DNA from: Marinomonas hwangdonensis
GTDB lineage: Bacteria > Pseudomonadota > Gammaproteobacteria > Pseudomonadales > Marinomonadaceae
Reading direction: 5' to 3'
DNA: 64,000 nucleotides
Assembly: GCF_003721245.1 (NCBI RefSeq)
Contig: NZ_RIZG01000007.1
Location: 1-64,000 of the forward strand
Made by a program: the position numbers and the translations under genes. Positions 27,404-35,208 of this stretch are shown here, piece by piece (the first letter of the stretch is position 1; every line of letters starts with the position of its first letter). The notes beneath the pieces are model-generated. The model saw only the letters and a list, made by a program, of their open reading frames with translations. It was not told where the DNA came from and searched no databases.

Positions 27404-28335
27404 AGGCCATGTTGTTAAAAAGAGCCTTGCAATTAGTGACCGTGGTTTGGGGTGTTGGCACCTTGACCTTCATCCTAATGCGTTCTTTGCCGGGAGACAT
27501 GGCCTATCGGATCGCAGCGAGTCGTTATGGTCAAGACAATGTGAACTCAGAAGCAGCGGCTTTGGTTCGAGAAGAGTTGAGTTTGGATCAAGGCGCTTTT
27601 GCAGCGTATTGGCATTGGCTGCTGGATTTATTGCAACTGAACTTAGGTCATTCTTTGGTGAGCGGCGCCCCTGTTACTGAGATTGTGAACCATATGTTGG
27701 GACACTCACTGTTGCTGGCCTTGGCGGGTTTATTGGTGTCGATACTGATTGCGGTGCCAGTGGGTTTGTTGTGCGCTTGGCGAGGTAATCCGCTGGATTC
27801 GGTGTTCATGGGCTTGTCGAGCTTGATACGAGCCATTCCTGTGTTTGTGCTAGGTGTTGTATTTATCTTGTTGTTTGCTTTGCATTGGAATTGGTTTCCG
27901 GTGGCAGGATTTGGAACACCAGCGCATTTAGTGCTGCCTGCATTGACGTTGGCGCTGAGCTTAGCGGCGGTGTCAAATCGCGTGGTGAGGGATTCTGCTA
28001 AACACACTTTCCAAGCAGCATTTTATCAATTCTCCAAGGTCAAAGGTTTGTCTGCTTGGCAAACCTTTCGGCGGCATGGGGCGCGCAATATCGCCGTGCC
28101 TGTGGTGGCGTTTTTTGGTATTCAATTGGTGAGCATGATTGAAGGGATTGTGATGATTGAGTCTTTGTTTTCTTGGCCGGGAATTGGTCATGGGTTGGCT
28201 CACGCTATTTTTGCCCGAGACATTCCTGTCATACAGGGGGCGGCTTTGGTAATGGGGATCTTGTTTGTCGCCTTGAATACCTTGGTGGACATGCTGTGCT
28301 TGTGGATTGACCCAAGGGGAGTAAGACAGTCATGA
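27400..28335 (+). CDS. ABC transporter permease, DppB/NikB type
   Basis: This 311-residue inner-membrane protein of the binding-protein-dependent (Opp/Dpp/Nik) class starts with the usual MLLKRALQLVTVVWGVGTLTFILM segment and ends with FSWPGIGHGLAHAIFARDIPV, a conserved stretch of DppB/NikB proteins. Its start overlaps the binding protein stop by four bases, so translation is coupled. It pairs with the DppC-type permease that follows. Confidence 0.92.
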   Translation: MKAMLLKRALQLVTVVWGVGTLTFILMRSLPGDMAYRIAASRYGQDNVNSEAAALVREELSLDQGAFAAYWHWLLDLLQLNLGHSLVSGAPVTEIVNHMLGHSLLLALAGLLVSILIAVPVGLLCAWRGNPLDSVFMGLSSLIRAIPVFVLGVVFILLFALHWNWFPVAGFGTPAHLVLPALTLALSLAAVSNRVVRDSAKHTFQAAFYQFSKVKGLSAWQTFRRHGARNIAVPVVAFFGIQLVSMIEGIVMIESLFSWPGIGHGLAHAIFARDIPVIQGAALVMGILFVALNTLVDMLCLWIDPRGVRQS

Positions 28336-29120
28336 CGCGAACAATGACAAGATCTCAATGGGCGGGCTTGAGTGTATTGCTTGGCTTATTGGTGTTTTCT
28401 TTTATGGGGATGGTCTTCTCGCCGTATAGCATTTCTCAGCAGGATTTAAATGCCGTTTTAGACCCGCCTTCTATGGTTCATTGGCTTGGTACCGATCACT
28501 TTGGGCGCAGTATGTTTACGCGCATGGCGCACGCGGTGGGTTTGTCATTTGCCTTGGGTGTGTTGTGTGTGGTGACGTCTTCTTTACTAGGAACGGCCTT
28601 GGGCGTTTGGGCCGTCTGGGGGGGTAAAAAAGTCGATCATGCCTTAGGCGTGGTGGTCAATATTCTATTGGCCTTGCCTGGGTTAGTGGTCGTGCTTTTG
28701 TTTGCGGCTATTGTGCCAGGGTCGTTCTGGATACTGTATTTGGCGATCTCACTGGTGCAATGGGTGGAGTATTTTCGTGTGGTTCGCGCCATTACGCAAA
28801 ATGTCATCGAAAGCCCAGCCAGACAGTCATCTCACATGATGGGTTTTGGTCGTTGGTATCAATTTAAACGCCATATTTGGCCAGCCATTGCCCCTTCTGT
28901 TTTTACCTTGGCGGCGTTTGGCGGTGCGAATGCCATTTTAACTATGGCGTCTTTGGGTTTTGTGTATGTGGGGATTCAACCGCCATTAGCCGAGTTGGGT
29001 CTGATGACAGTAGAATTATTTCCATTTTACAGTGATGCCCCTTGGTTATTGGCGCAACCCTTAGTTGTCATTGCCTTAATGGTATTTGGGTTTCATTTGT
29101 TGGCAGGGAAACGGGTATGA
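28332..29120 (+). CDS. ABC transporter permease, DppC/NikC type
   Basis: This 262-residue second channel subunit shows the DppC signature LGTDHFGRSMFTRMAHAVGLSF near residues 52-73. It is a little shorter than typical DppC proteins (about 280-300). The start overlaps the previous stop by four bases and the end overlaps the ATPase start by four, which keeps stoichiometry tight. The operon has a single fused ATPase rather than separate D and F subunits. Confidence 0.9.
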   Translation: MTRTMTRSQWAGLSVLLGLLVFSFMGMVFSPYSISQQDLNAVLDPPSMVHWLGTDHFGRSMFTRMAHAVGLSFALGVLCVVTSSLLGTALGVWAVWGGKKVDHALGVVVNILLALPGLVVVLLFAAIVPGSFWILYLAISLVQWVEYFRVVRAITQNVIESPARQSSHMMGFGRWYQFKRHIWPAIAPSVFTLAAFGGANAILTMASLGFVYVGIQPPLAELGLMTVELFPFYSDAPWLLAQPLVVIALMVFGFHLLAGKRV

Positions 29121-30505
29121 GTGTATTGCTAAAATTAACCGATGTGGCCGTGTATGTGGGTGACACTTGTTTGCTGGAGCCGATATCGCTTGAATTAAAA
29201 CAAGGGGTACCGCTCACGATTTTAGGACAAACCGGTTCTGGTAAAAGCTTGTTAGCGCAAGCCGTTATGGGGTTGTTGCCTGCCACCTTGTCACTTCGAG
29301 GTGTGGTTGAGGTGTTTGGAAAACCACTGCCTCTCAGCGAACGCCAGTCATTATGGGGGCGAGAAATGGTTATGCTCCCCCAAGAACCTTGGCATGCGTT
29401 AGACCCGTTAATGAAAGGCATTCATCAGGTGGCTGAGGTATATCAGCACGTACAAGGCCAATCTTATCAGCAAGCCATGGCGGGTGCGGCGCAAGATTTA
29501 CAGCAAGTAGGCTTAGCCGACAGTGCTCACAAACGGCCCGGTCAGTTATCCGGTGGTATGGCGCAGCGTTTGGCTATCTCGGCCGCAACGGCGGGCGGTG
29601 CTCATGTGATTTTGGCGGATGAGCCGACAAAAGGGCTGGATGTGTCTCGCCGTGACGGAATTGTGCGTTTGTTGCAGTCCCGTTCAGCACAGGGCAGCTT
29701 ATTAACCATTACCCATGATGTGGCGATTGCTCGCCAGTTAGGTGGTGAACTGCTGGTGATGAAAGAAGGACGATTGGTTGAGCAGGGTAAGGCCGTTGAG
29801 GTGCTTGATCACCCACAAGACAGCTACACACAGGCACTGATCGCTGCGGAGCCTATCGCTTGGCGAGAGGTTGCGCGACCTTCTCGGGATCAGGCCGCAG
29901 AAACGGTTTTGATGGCAGAAAACATCGCCATTGCGCGAGGAGGGCGAACCTTGTTTGAAGGCGTGTCGTTTTCGGTTAAGAAAGGTGAAGTAGTTGGTGT
30001 GGTCGGTGACAGTGGCTGCGGTAAGTCTTCCTTGGGCGATGCGTTGCTGGGGCTGTTGCCAGTGTCGGCTGGAAAAATAACGCGATCGAATAACACAGCA
30101 AAACCCTATCAATGGCTAAAATTGTATCAAGACCCACCTTCTGCGTTTACTGCCAGTGTGTCATTGGGCACGTTATTAAACGATTTAGTCCGTTTGCATG
30201 GTATAGCGCAAGAGCGTATAGCGCCCTTGATGACGCGGTTGAATTTGCCTGAAACCCTGTTGCAGCGTTCGTGCTTGGAGGTGTCCGGCGGCGAATTGCA
30301 GCGTTTTGCTATTTTGCGTGCCTTGCTGCTGGATCCGGTGTTTTTGTTTGCGGATGAGCCAACGTCACGTTTGGACCCGATTACGGCAAAAGACGTGACC
30401 CATTTATTGGTTGAATTGGCGAGAGAAACGGGGTGCGCTGTGCTAATGGTGAGTCATGATCCTGACCTGGTGCAAAAAACCTGTGATCAAGTCATCGCTT
30501 TGTAA
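29117..30505 (+). CDS. ABC transporter ATPase with two fused nucleotide-binding domains
   Basis: This protein of 462 residues contains two ABC cassettes. The first has Walker A GQTGSGKS near residue 37, signature LSGGMAQR and Walker B VILADEPT; the second has GDSGCGKSS near 298, signature VSGGELQR and FLFADEPTSRLD. It replaces the separate DppD/DppF or NikD/NikE subunits. Both halves are shorter than free-standing paralogues. The ATG at 29117 overlaps the permease stop; the frame is open further upstream but only as a shadow of that gene. It is the last gene of the unit. Confidence 0.9.
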   Translation: MSVLLKLTDVAVYVGDTCLLEPISLELKQGVPLTILGQTGSGKSLLAQAVMGLLPATLSLRGVVEVFGKPLPLSERQSLWGREMVMLPQEPWHALDPLMKGIHQVAEVYQHVQGQSYQQAMAGAAQDLQQVGLADSAHKRPGQLSGGMAQRLAISAATAGGAHVILADEPTKGLDVSRRDGIVRLLQSRSAQGSLLTITHDVAIARQLGGELLVMKEGRLVEQGKAVEVLDHPQDSYTQALIAAEPIAWREVARPSRDQAAETVLMAENIAIARGGRTLFEGVSFSVKKGEVVGVVGDSGCGKSSLGDALLGLLPVSAGKITRSNNTAKPYQWLKLYQDPPSAFTASVSLGTLLNDLVRLHGIAQERIAPLMTRLNLPETLLQRSCLEVSGGELQRFAILRALLLDPVFLFADEPTSRLDPITAKDVTHLLVELARETGCAVLMVSHDPDLVQKTCDQVIAL

Positions 30506-30517
30506 TGTCTTAAAGGG

Positions 30518-30559
30518 GCACCATAAATAAGTGAACCGCTTTTCATCTGTTTATGGTGC
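30518..30559 (+). repeat. 10-bp inverted repeat after the ABC operon
   Basis: GCACCATAAA (30518-30527) and TTTATGGTGC (30550-30559) are perfect inverted repeats around a 22-base loop. There is no following T run, so a factor-dependent stop or an mRNA-stabilising hairpin is more likely than an intrinsic terminator. Confidence 0.5.
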
Positions 30560-30658
30560 TGCTAAATAGTCAAATACCGAGCACGGACTGTGCTTTGTGT
30601 TTCACTTTTTAGCCACCTGTGGTCTAATTTTTAAAGATAACTTTAATTAGGAAAGACC

Positions 30659-30910
30659 ATGTCGCCAAAGATCTTATTTTCTGCTGCCTTGATTGGGCTA
30701 ACGAGTTTTTTTGTTTCCACTAATGCGTTTGCCTTTGAGGACTATTGTACCCCTAAGCTAAACACCTACTTGGAAAGTGTACAAAAGACGGTGGATTCAA
30801 AGTATGTTGCTCAGCGTCAAAAAGACGTCGCACAAAAAATATTGGATAGAGTAAAAAACAGCCGTAATGACACGGAAGATTGTGTTTTATTGTCTAAGTT
30901 GTTGCCATAG
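30659..30910 (+). CDS. Small secreted protein of unknown function
   Basis: This 83-residue protein has a clear signal peptide (residues 1-25, ending NAFA). The mature part of about 58 residues has two cysteines, near residues 31 and 77, which could form a disulfide in the periplasm. The rest is charged and helical (KTVDSKYVAQRQKDVAQKIL). AGGAAAG precedes the ATG and an intrinsic terminator follows within 60 bases, so it is a genuine single-gene unit. No family is recognised. Confidence 0.7.
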   Translation: MSPKILFSAALIGLTSFFVSTNAFAFEDYCTPKLNTYLESVQKTVDSKYVAQRQKDVAQKILDRVKNSRNDTEDCVLLSKLLP

Positions 30911-30960
30911 TTTGCTATTCATTCAAGGCTCGTTGATCTGCTTTGTTGATTTCATAAGCA

Positions 30961-30994
30961 AAAAAAACCGAAAATGTGAATTTTCGGTTTTTTT
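30961..30994. terminator. Bidirectional intrinsic terminator
   Basis: AAAACCGAAAAT and ATTTTCGGTTTT form a 12-bp stem around a GTGA loop with A and T runs on either side. It serves the small secreted protein gene on the plus strand and leuA on the minus strand. Confidence 0.9.
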
Positions 30995-31039
30995 ATGTGC
31001 TTCTTGCGGATTAATTACGCAATAGCCGCATTTTTATCA

Positions 31040-32713
31040 TCAAGCAACAGCGGCGTCTTTGTTTTCAGCAACTTTTTGGTTCACTGTGGCCAATAAAGCC
31101 TGAATAGACGCGGAAACAATATCGTAATCAATGGCAACACCGTTGTAACGATCACCGTCAATGTTGGCCTGAACATAGGCAATGGCTTGTGAGTTACTGC
31201 CCACTGTCAAGGCGTGTTCTTGATACTGAATAATGTCGACGCGCATATTAAAGTGGCTGCCTAGCGCCTCGCTGAATGCAGACAAAGCACCATTGCCATT
31301 GCCTTTAATGCTTAGCTTGCCATCTTCACCGATCAATTCCGCTTTGACTGTGTCCACGTCGTCTTTTGCAAGGTCATATTTGCCTAATTTGTAAGGCGTG
31401 TCCCCTGTCATAAAGTGGGTTTCGAATAAATTTTTCATCGATTCGGCATCCACAACACCACCGTCTTTTTCTGCAAATGCTTGCACGATTGGGCTGAATT
31501 CTACTTGCAACCAGCGAGGCAAAGCCAAACCGTATTCTTGCTCAAGAGTATAAGCGACACCGCCTTTACCGGACTGGCTGTTTACACGAATGACTTCTTG
31601 ATAGCTGCGTCCCACATCGCGAGGGTCAATGGGCAAGTACGCCACATCCCAAGGTTTGTCGTCGGTTTGGTTAGCCAAACATTTTTTAATCGCATCTTGA
31701 TGAGAGCCAGAGAAGGCGGTGAACACCAATTCGCCTGCGTAAGGGTGACGCGGGTGAACTTGTAACAAGGTGCAAGCTTGAACCACACTTATGATGCGGT
31801 CCATATCGCCCAACGCCAACTCTGGATCAATACCTTGGCTGTATATGTTCATCGCCATAGTGACGACGTCCATATTGCCTGTACGCTCGCCGTTACCTAG
31901 CAATGTGCCTTCGATACGGTCTGCGCCAGCCATAACGCCTAATTCTGCGGCCGCTACACCACAACCACGGTCATTGTGAGTGTGTAGGCTTACAATCATG
32001 CTGTCGCGCTGTTTAACATTGCGGCAGAAATATTCAATTTGGTCTGCATAACGGTTAGGAGTAGACACTTCTACGGTTGCAGGCAAGTTGATAATAATTT
32101 TGTTTTCAGGTGTGGGTTGCCATACATCGGCAACAGCATCTACCACTTCAATGGCGTAATCGATCTCTGTGCCTGTAAAGCTTTCTGGTGAATACTGAAA
32201 GACCCATTCTGTTTCTGGGTGCTTTTCGGCGTGTTCTTTGACGCATTTGGCGCCGTTCACTGCTATTTGTTTAATGCCTTCTTTGTCCATGCGGAAAACT
32301 TGTTCACGCTGTGTGGTGGACGTTGAGTTATACACGTGAACGATGGCTTTCTTAGCGCCTTTTAAAGACTCGTAAGTGCGAGCAATCAATTCAGGGCGCG
32401 CTTGAGTCAATACTTGAACGTAAACATCGTCTGGTACTTGGTCTTCTTCGATCAACCAACGAACAAAGTCAAAGTCCAACTGAGACGCCGCTGGGAAACC
32501 GACTTCGATTTCTTTGAAACCAACATCCACTAGTAGGGCAAAGAACTGTTTCTTTTGTTCCACTGTCATGGGTTCAACCAAGGCTTGGTTACCATCACGA
32601 AGGTCAACACTGGACCAGATTGGCGCTTTGGTAATGGTCTTGTCTGGCCAGGTGCGATTTTCAATAGCAACAGGCTTAAATGCTGTGTACTTAGTATGAT
32701 CAAAAGAAGTCAT
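31040..32713 (-). CDS. leuA: 2-isopropylmalate synthase
   Basis: LeuA condenses acetyl-CoA with 2-ketoisovalerate, the first committed step to leucine. The protein (557 residues) is the long LeuA form. The HMGL-like TIM barrel has SVDLRDGNQALVEPM near residue 40 (metal-binding Asp) and SLHTHNDRGCGVAAAELG near 245 (metal-binding His pair). The C-terminal allosteric domain begins at about 430. The ATG at 32713 is preceded by AAGGGAAAG and is preferred over an in-frame upstream start. It diverges from an Lrp-type regulator, and the leader contains two inverted repeats, so leucine-responsive control is likely. Confidence 0.95.
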   Translation of the reverse strand: MTSFDHTKYTAFKPVAIENRTWPDKTITKAPIWSSVDLRDGNQALVEPMTVEQKKQFFALLVDVGFKEIEVGFPAASQLDFDFVRWLIEEDQVPDDVYVQVLTQARPELIARTYESLKGAKKAIVHVYNSTSTTQREQVFRMDKEGIKQIAVNGAKCVKEHAEKHPETEWVFQYSPESFTGTEIDYAIEVVDAVADVWQPTPENKIIINLPATVEVSTPNRYADQIEYFCRNVKQRDSMIVSLHTHNDRGCGVAAAELGVMAGADRIEGTLLGNGERTGNMDVVTMAMNIYSQGIDPELALGDMDRIISVVQACTLLQVHPRHPYAGELVFTAFSGSHQDAIKKCLANQTDDKPWDVAYLPIDPRDVGRSYQEVIRVNSQSGKGGVAYTLEQEYGLALPRWLQVEFSPIVQAFAEKDGGVVDAESMKNLFETHFMTGDTPYKLGKYDLAKDDVDTVKAELIGEDGKLSIKGNGNGALSAFSEALGSHFNMRVDIIQYQEHALTVGSNSQAIAYVQANIDGDRYNGVAIDYDIVSASIQALLATVNQKVAENKDAAVA

Positions 32714-32765
32714 GATCTTTCCCTTATTCTTTGATGGAGCCGATAAGCTCACGTTGTTATTTGGT

Positions 32766-32803
32766 TCACTTGGTTAAGTGACTTGCTATGACTCTATCAT
32801 AGC
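32766..32803. promoter_or_regulatory. Two inverted repeats in the leuA leader
   Basis: TCACTT/AAGTGA with a 4-base loop (32766-32781) is followed by GCTATGA/TCATAGC with a 5-base spacer (32785-32803). Both lie 53-90 bases upstream of the leuA start. They could be an operator, a leader hairpin or part of an attenuator; I see no leucine-rich leader peptide. Further palindromes (GCAATTGC and ATTGCGCAAT) sit closer to the lrp-like gene. Confidence 0.5.
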
Positions 32804-32905
32804 GAATTTTATTGGGTAAAAGATTGCGTTTTTTATAGCAATTGCAATATTAATGGCATTAAATTGCGCAATACAAGTAAAAATTAGCGAAAGGGAGTGC
32901 CTGTT

Positions 32906-33379
32906 ATGGGTTTAGATAAAATAGATTTGAGTATCTTGCGTGAATTACAGCAAGATTCTAGCTTAACTAATCAGGAGTTGGCAGATCGTGTCGGTTTGTC
33001 TGCCTCACCTTGCTTGCGTCGGGTAAAGGCGCTGGAGGAAAGCGGTGTGATTGATAAAAGTGTGACCTTGTTAAATCAAAACAAACTGGGGTTAAAGCTG
33101 ACCGCGTTCATACAAATTAGTATGGACAGACACACTCCCGACCGCTTTGAACTGTTTGAATCGACCCTAGAGTCTTTCCCTGAGGTGAAATCTTGCAGCC
33201 TAGTCACGGGGCAGTCGGCGGATTATCTGCTTGAAGTTGTGGTGGAAGACATGGAGCGCTACCAGGAATTTCTCCTTGGTAAGCTGACTCGTATTCCAGG
33301 TGTTACCGGCGTGCATTCGAGCTTTTTATTGCGCAGAATCATCAGCCGAACATCTTTGCCCTTAGACCATCTGAAATAA
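32906..33379 (+). CDS. Lrp/AsnC family transcriptional regulator
   Basis: This protein of 157 residues has an N-terminal helix-turn-helix (about 4-60, NQELADRVGLSASPCLRRVKALEE) and the C-terminal RAM ligand-binding/oligomerisation domain (about 68-145). The ATG at 32906 follows AAAGGGAG at good spacing; a GTG nine bases earlier would place the start on top of that site. It is divergent from leuA with about 190 bases between them, and probably senses an amino acid, perhaps leucine. It is not close enough to Lrp itself to assign a symbol. Confidence 0.9.
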   Translation: MGLDKIDLSILRELQQDSSLTNQELADRVGLSASPCLRRVKALEESGVIDKSVTLLNQNKLGLKLTAFIQISMDRHTPDRFELFESTLESFPEVKSCSLVTGQSADYLLEVVVEDMERYQEFLLGKLTRIPGVTGVHSSFLLRRIISRTSLPLDHLK

Positions 33380-33381
33380 GG

Positions 33382-35208
33382 TTAAAAATTCGGGTACAGA
33401 GTTTTCAGTTGGCTGGCTTGGGATGGCCTAGCTTGCCCACTGGTAAATTCTTCCAGTGCTTCTGCGAGTGGTTCTCCTTGCCATTCGTGAGCGGGATTGT
33501 TGGAGTACATCATGAGTTCCGCTTCCATCAGCAATTGAGTTATTTGCACGGACGTCAGGCGTTTTATGTCGTCTACACTGCGTATTTCCTCGTCGCCCCA
33601 GCGATGGCGAGCCCATTCCAGCAGAATGGGCCTTAGGGAATGAAGCTGGTTTTGCTGGCAACAGTCGACCAAGACTTGGTAAGCGCTGGTTTCATTTTGT
33701 GTACTGAGTGGCGCAAATTCTTGCAGGGTAGGGACCTGCGCTTCGTCTTCTACCGGGTCTTTTTTGCGTTTAAACCAGAGCAAAGACCAAACCCCTACCA
33801 TCACAAGGGCAAAAAGAAACAATCCCGCCACCAAATAATGACGTAGTGAGAAGTCACCGCTGGACTGGGTTAGCGCAATGTCGACATTGGCCGGTGAGGG
33901 CATTGGTGTTTCTTCTGTTTCAAGTGGTTTTTTCGCCAACGAAATAGGCGCAACCGAACGTGGCTGGGCGGGAAGAGGTTGGTTAGTGACAGACGTTCTG
34001 TTGCTCGCGCTGTTATTTCCAGAGTTCGACGGTAAGGCGGCAATTGTCATCGCTTGCGTTGCACGCTTGGCGGTGCGCATGATTCTTTCTTCTGTATCCC
34101 AATAGATGATGTCGATTTCGGGTAAGGTCAAATTCCCTTCGGTGGTAGGCACGACTTCAATGGTTATGGTTTGAATGCCGGTGACACCACTGGCGTTTTT
34201 CTGCGTGTCGAATTTAGGGGGTTGAGGATACAGTTTGTAATCCCGTGTGCTGTTTAAACTCACGAGGGGGATTTGTTCTGGCAGAGCGCCTTTTGCTCTG
34301 ATGTCGATTGTCCAAATCAGGGTATCACCGACTTTGGGCGTATCGCTGGTCGTGGTCAATTCTGTTGCGATACTGACGTCAGAGCTGGGCAGCCAATTAT
34401 CGCCAGTGTAGCTGGCTGGGATAGGCAATACTTGAAGACGAAGTGGCTCGCTTTGCACCTTGATCATTCGGCGCCCTGTTGAGGTGTTGACCATGGCTTG
34501 AATACTTTGTGGTGGAATGGTTAACACACCGCTGCGCTGTGGAAAAACAAGGTAATCACGAGTGATGACTTGGTATTCTGTGCCGTTGACCGTTTGGTAG
34601 TCTACCTGATCGTCTATTAATCTCTCGATGACAAGGTCTGGATGAGACGGCACCGAACGATTGGCATTTTGTAATGACACTGAGGTAAAGAGCTGAACAC
34701 TTAAAATCACTTCTTGTTGCAGATAAGGCTCTATTTCAGAGACATCCATGCGCATTAAAACAGGGGGATTACCGTTACTGTCCATCAATTGGGGCGCATT
34801 TCGGACCACTAAACGAATGGGCTGAGATTCATAATTACCAATTTTAATGGCCGGGATTTCCACGGTACCCACGGATTTAGGCATTAAAGACACAACCCAG
34901 AAATTTAGCGCCGTGCTGGTGCCTAGGTTAAAGCTAAACTGGCTGTTTTGACTTTTGCCTAATATTTCAAAATCGCGTTCTAACGGAGTTAGGTCTGGGC
35001 CATTTCCTGTATCTGAAAAATCCGCTCGCAATGTCAGCTGGACGACTTCGTTTTCCGTGACGGCGTTTTTATTCAGCGACGCGGTGACACTGGCCGCATA
35101 AAGCGTTGCTGATTGCGTGATAAAAAGCATTATCGTCAATAATGAAGCCAACAAGGCAGGCAGCCTGTTGGACGTTAGAAACGAAAATGAAGATTGCTTT
35201 CTTACCAT
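33382..35208 (-). CDS. batD: BatD family protein
   Basis: This 608-residue protein carries an N-terminal signal/membrane segment (about 15-38, ending TLYAA), a long extracytoplasmic beta-rich region typical of BatD, a proline- and serine-rich linker near 400-440, a single membrane helix at about 455-478 (HYLVAGLFLFALVMVGVWSLLWF), and a cytoplasmic helical tail. It is the last gene of the MoxR-Bat operon and overlaps the preceding gene by seven bases. Bat proteins were named for aerotolerance in Bacteroides; their function in gammaproteobacteria is still open, with envelope stress or complex assembly as likely roles. Confidence 0.85.
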   Translation of the reverse strand: MVRKQSSFSFLTSNRLPALLASLLTIMLFITQSATLYAASVTASLNKNAVTENEVVQLTLRADFSDTGNGPDLTPLERDFEILGKSQNSQFSFNLGTSTALNFWVVSLMPKSVGTVEIPAIKIGNYESQPIRLVVRNAPQLMDSNGNPPVLMRMDVSEIEPYLQQEVILSVQLFTSVSLQNANRSVPSHPDLVIERLIDDQVDYQTVNGTEYQVITRDYLVFPQRSGVLTIPPQSIQAMVNTSTGRRMIKVQSEPLRLQVLPIPASYTGDNWLPSSDVSIATELTTTSDTPKVGDTLIWTIDIRAKGALPEQIPLVSLNSTRDYKLYPQPPKFDTQKNASGVTGIQTITIEVVPTTEGNLTLPEIDIIYWDTEERIMRTAKRATQAMTIAALPSNSGNNSASNRTSVTNQPLPAQPRSVAPISLAKKPLETEETPMPSPANVDIALTQSSGDFSLRHYLVAGLFLFALVMVGVWSLLWFKRKKDPVEDEAQVPTLQEFAPLSTQNETSAYQVLVDCCQQNQLHSLRPILLEWARHRWGDEEIRSVDDIKRLTSVQITQLLMEAELMMYSNNPAHEWQGEPLAEALEEFTSGQARPSQASQLKTLYPNF

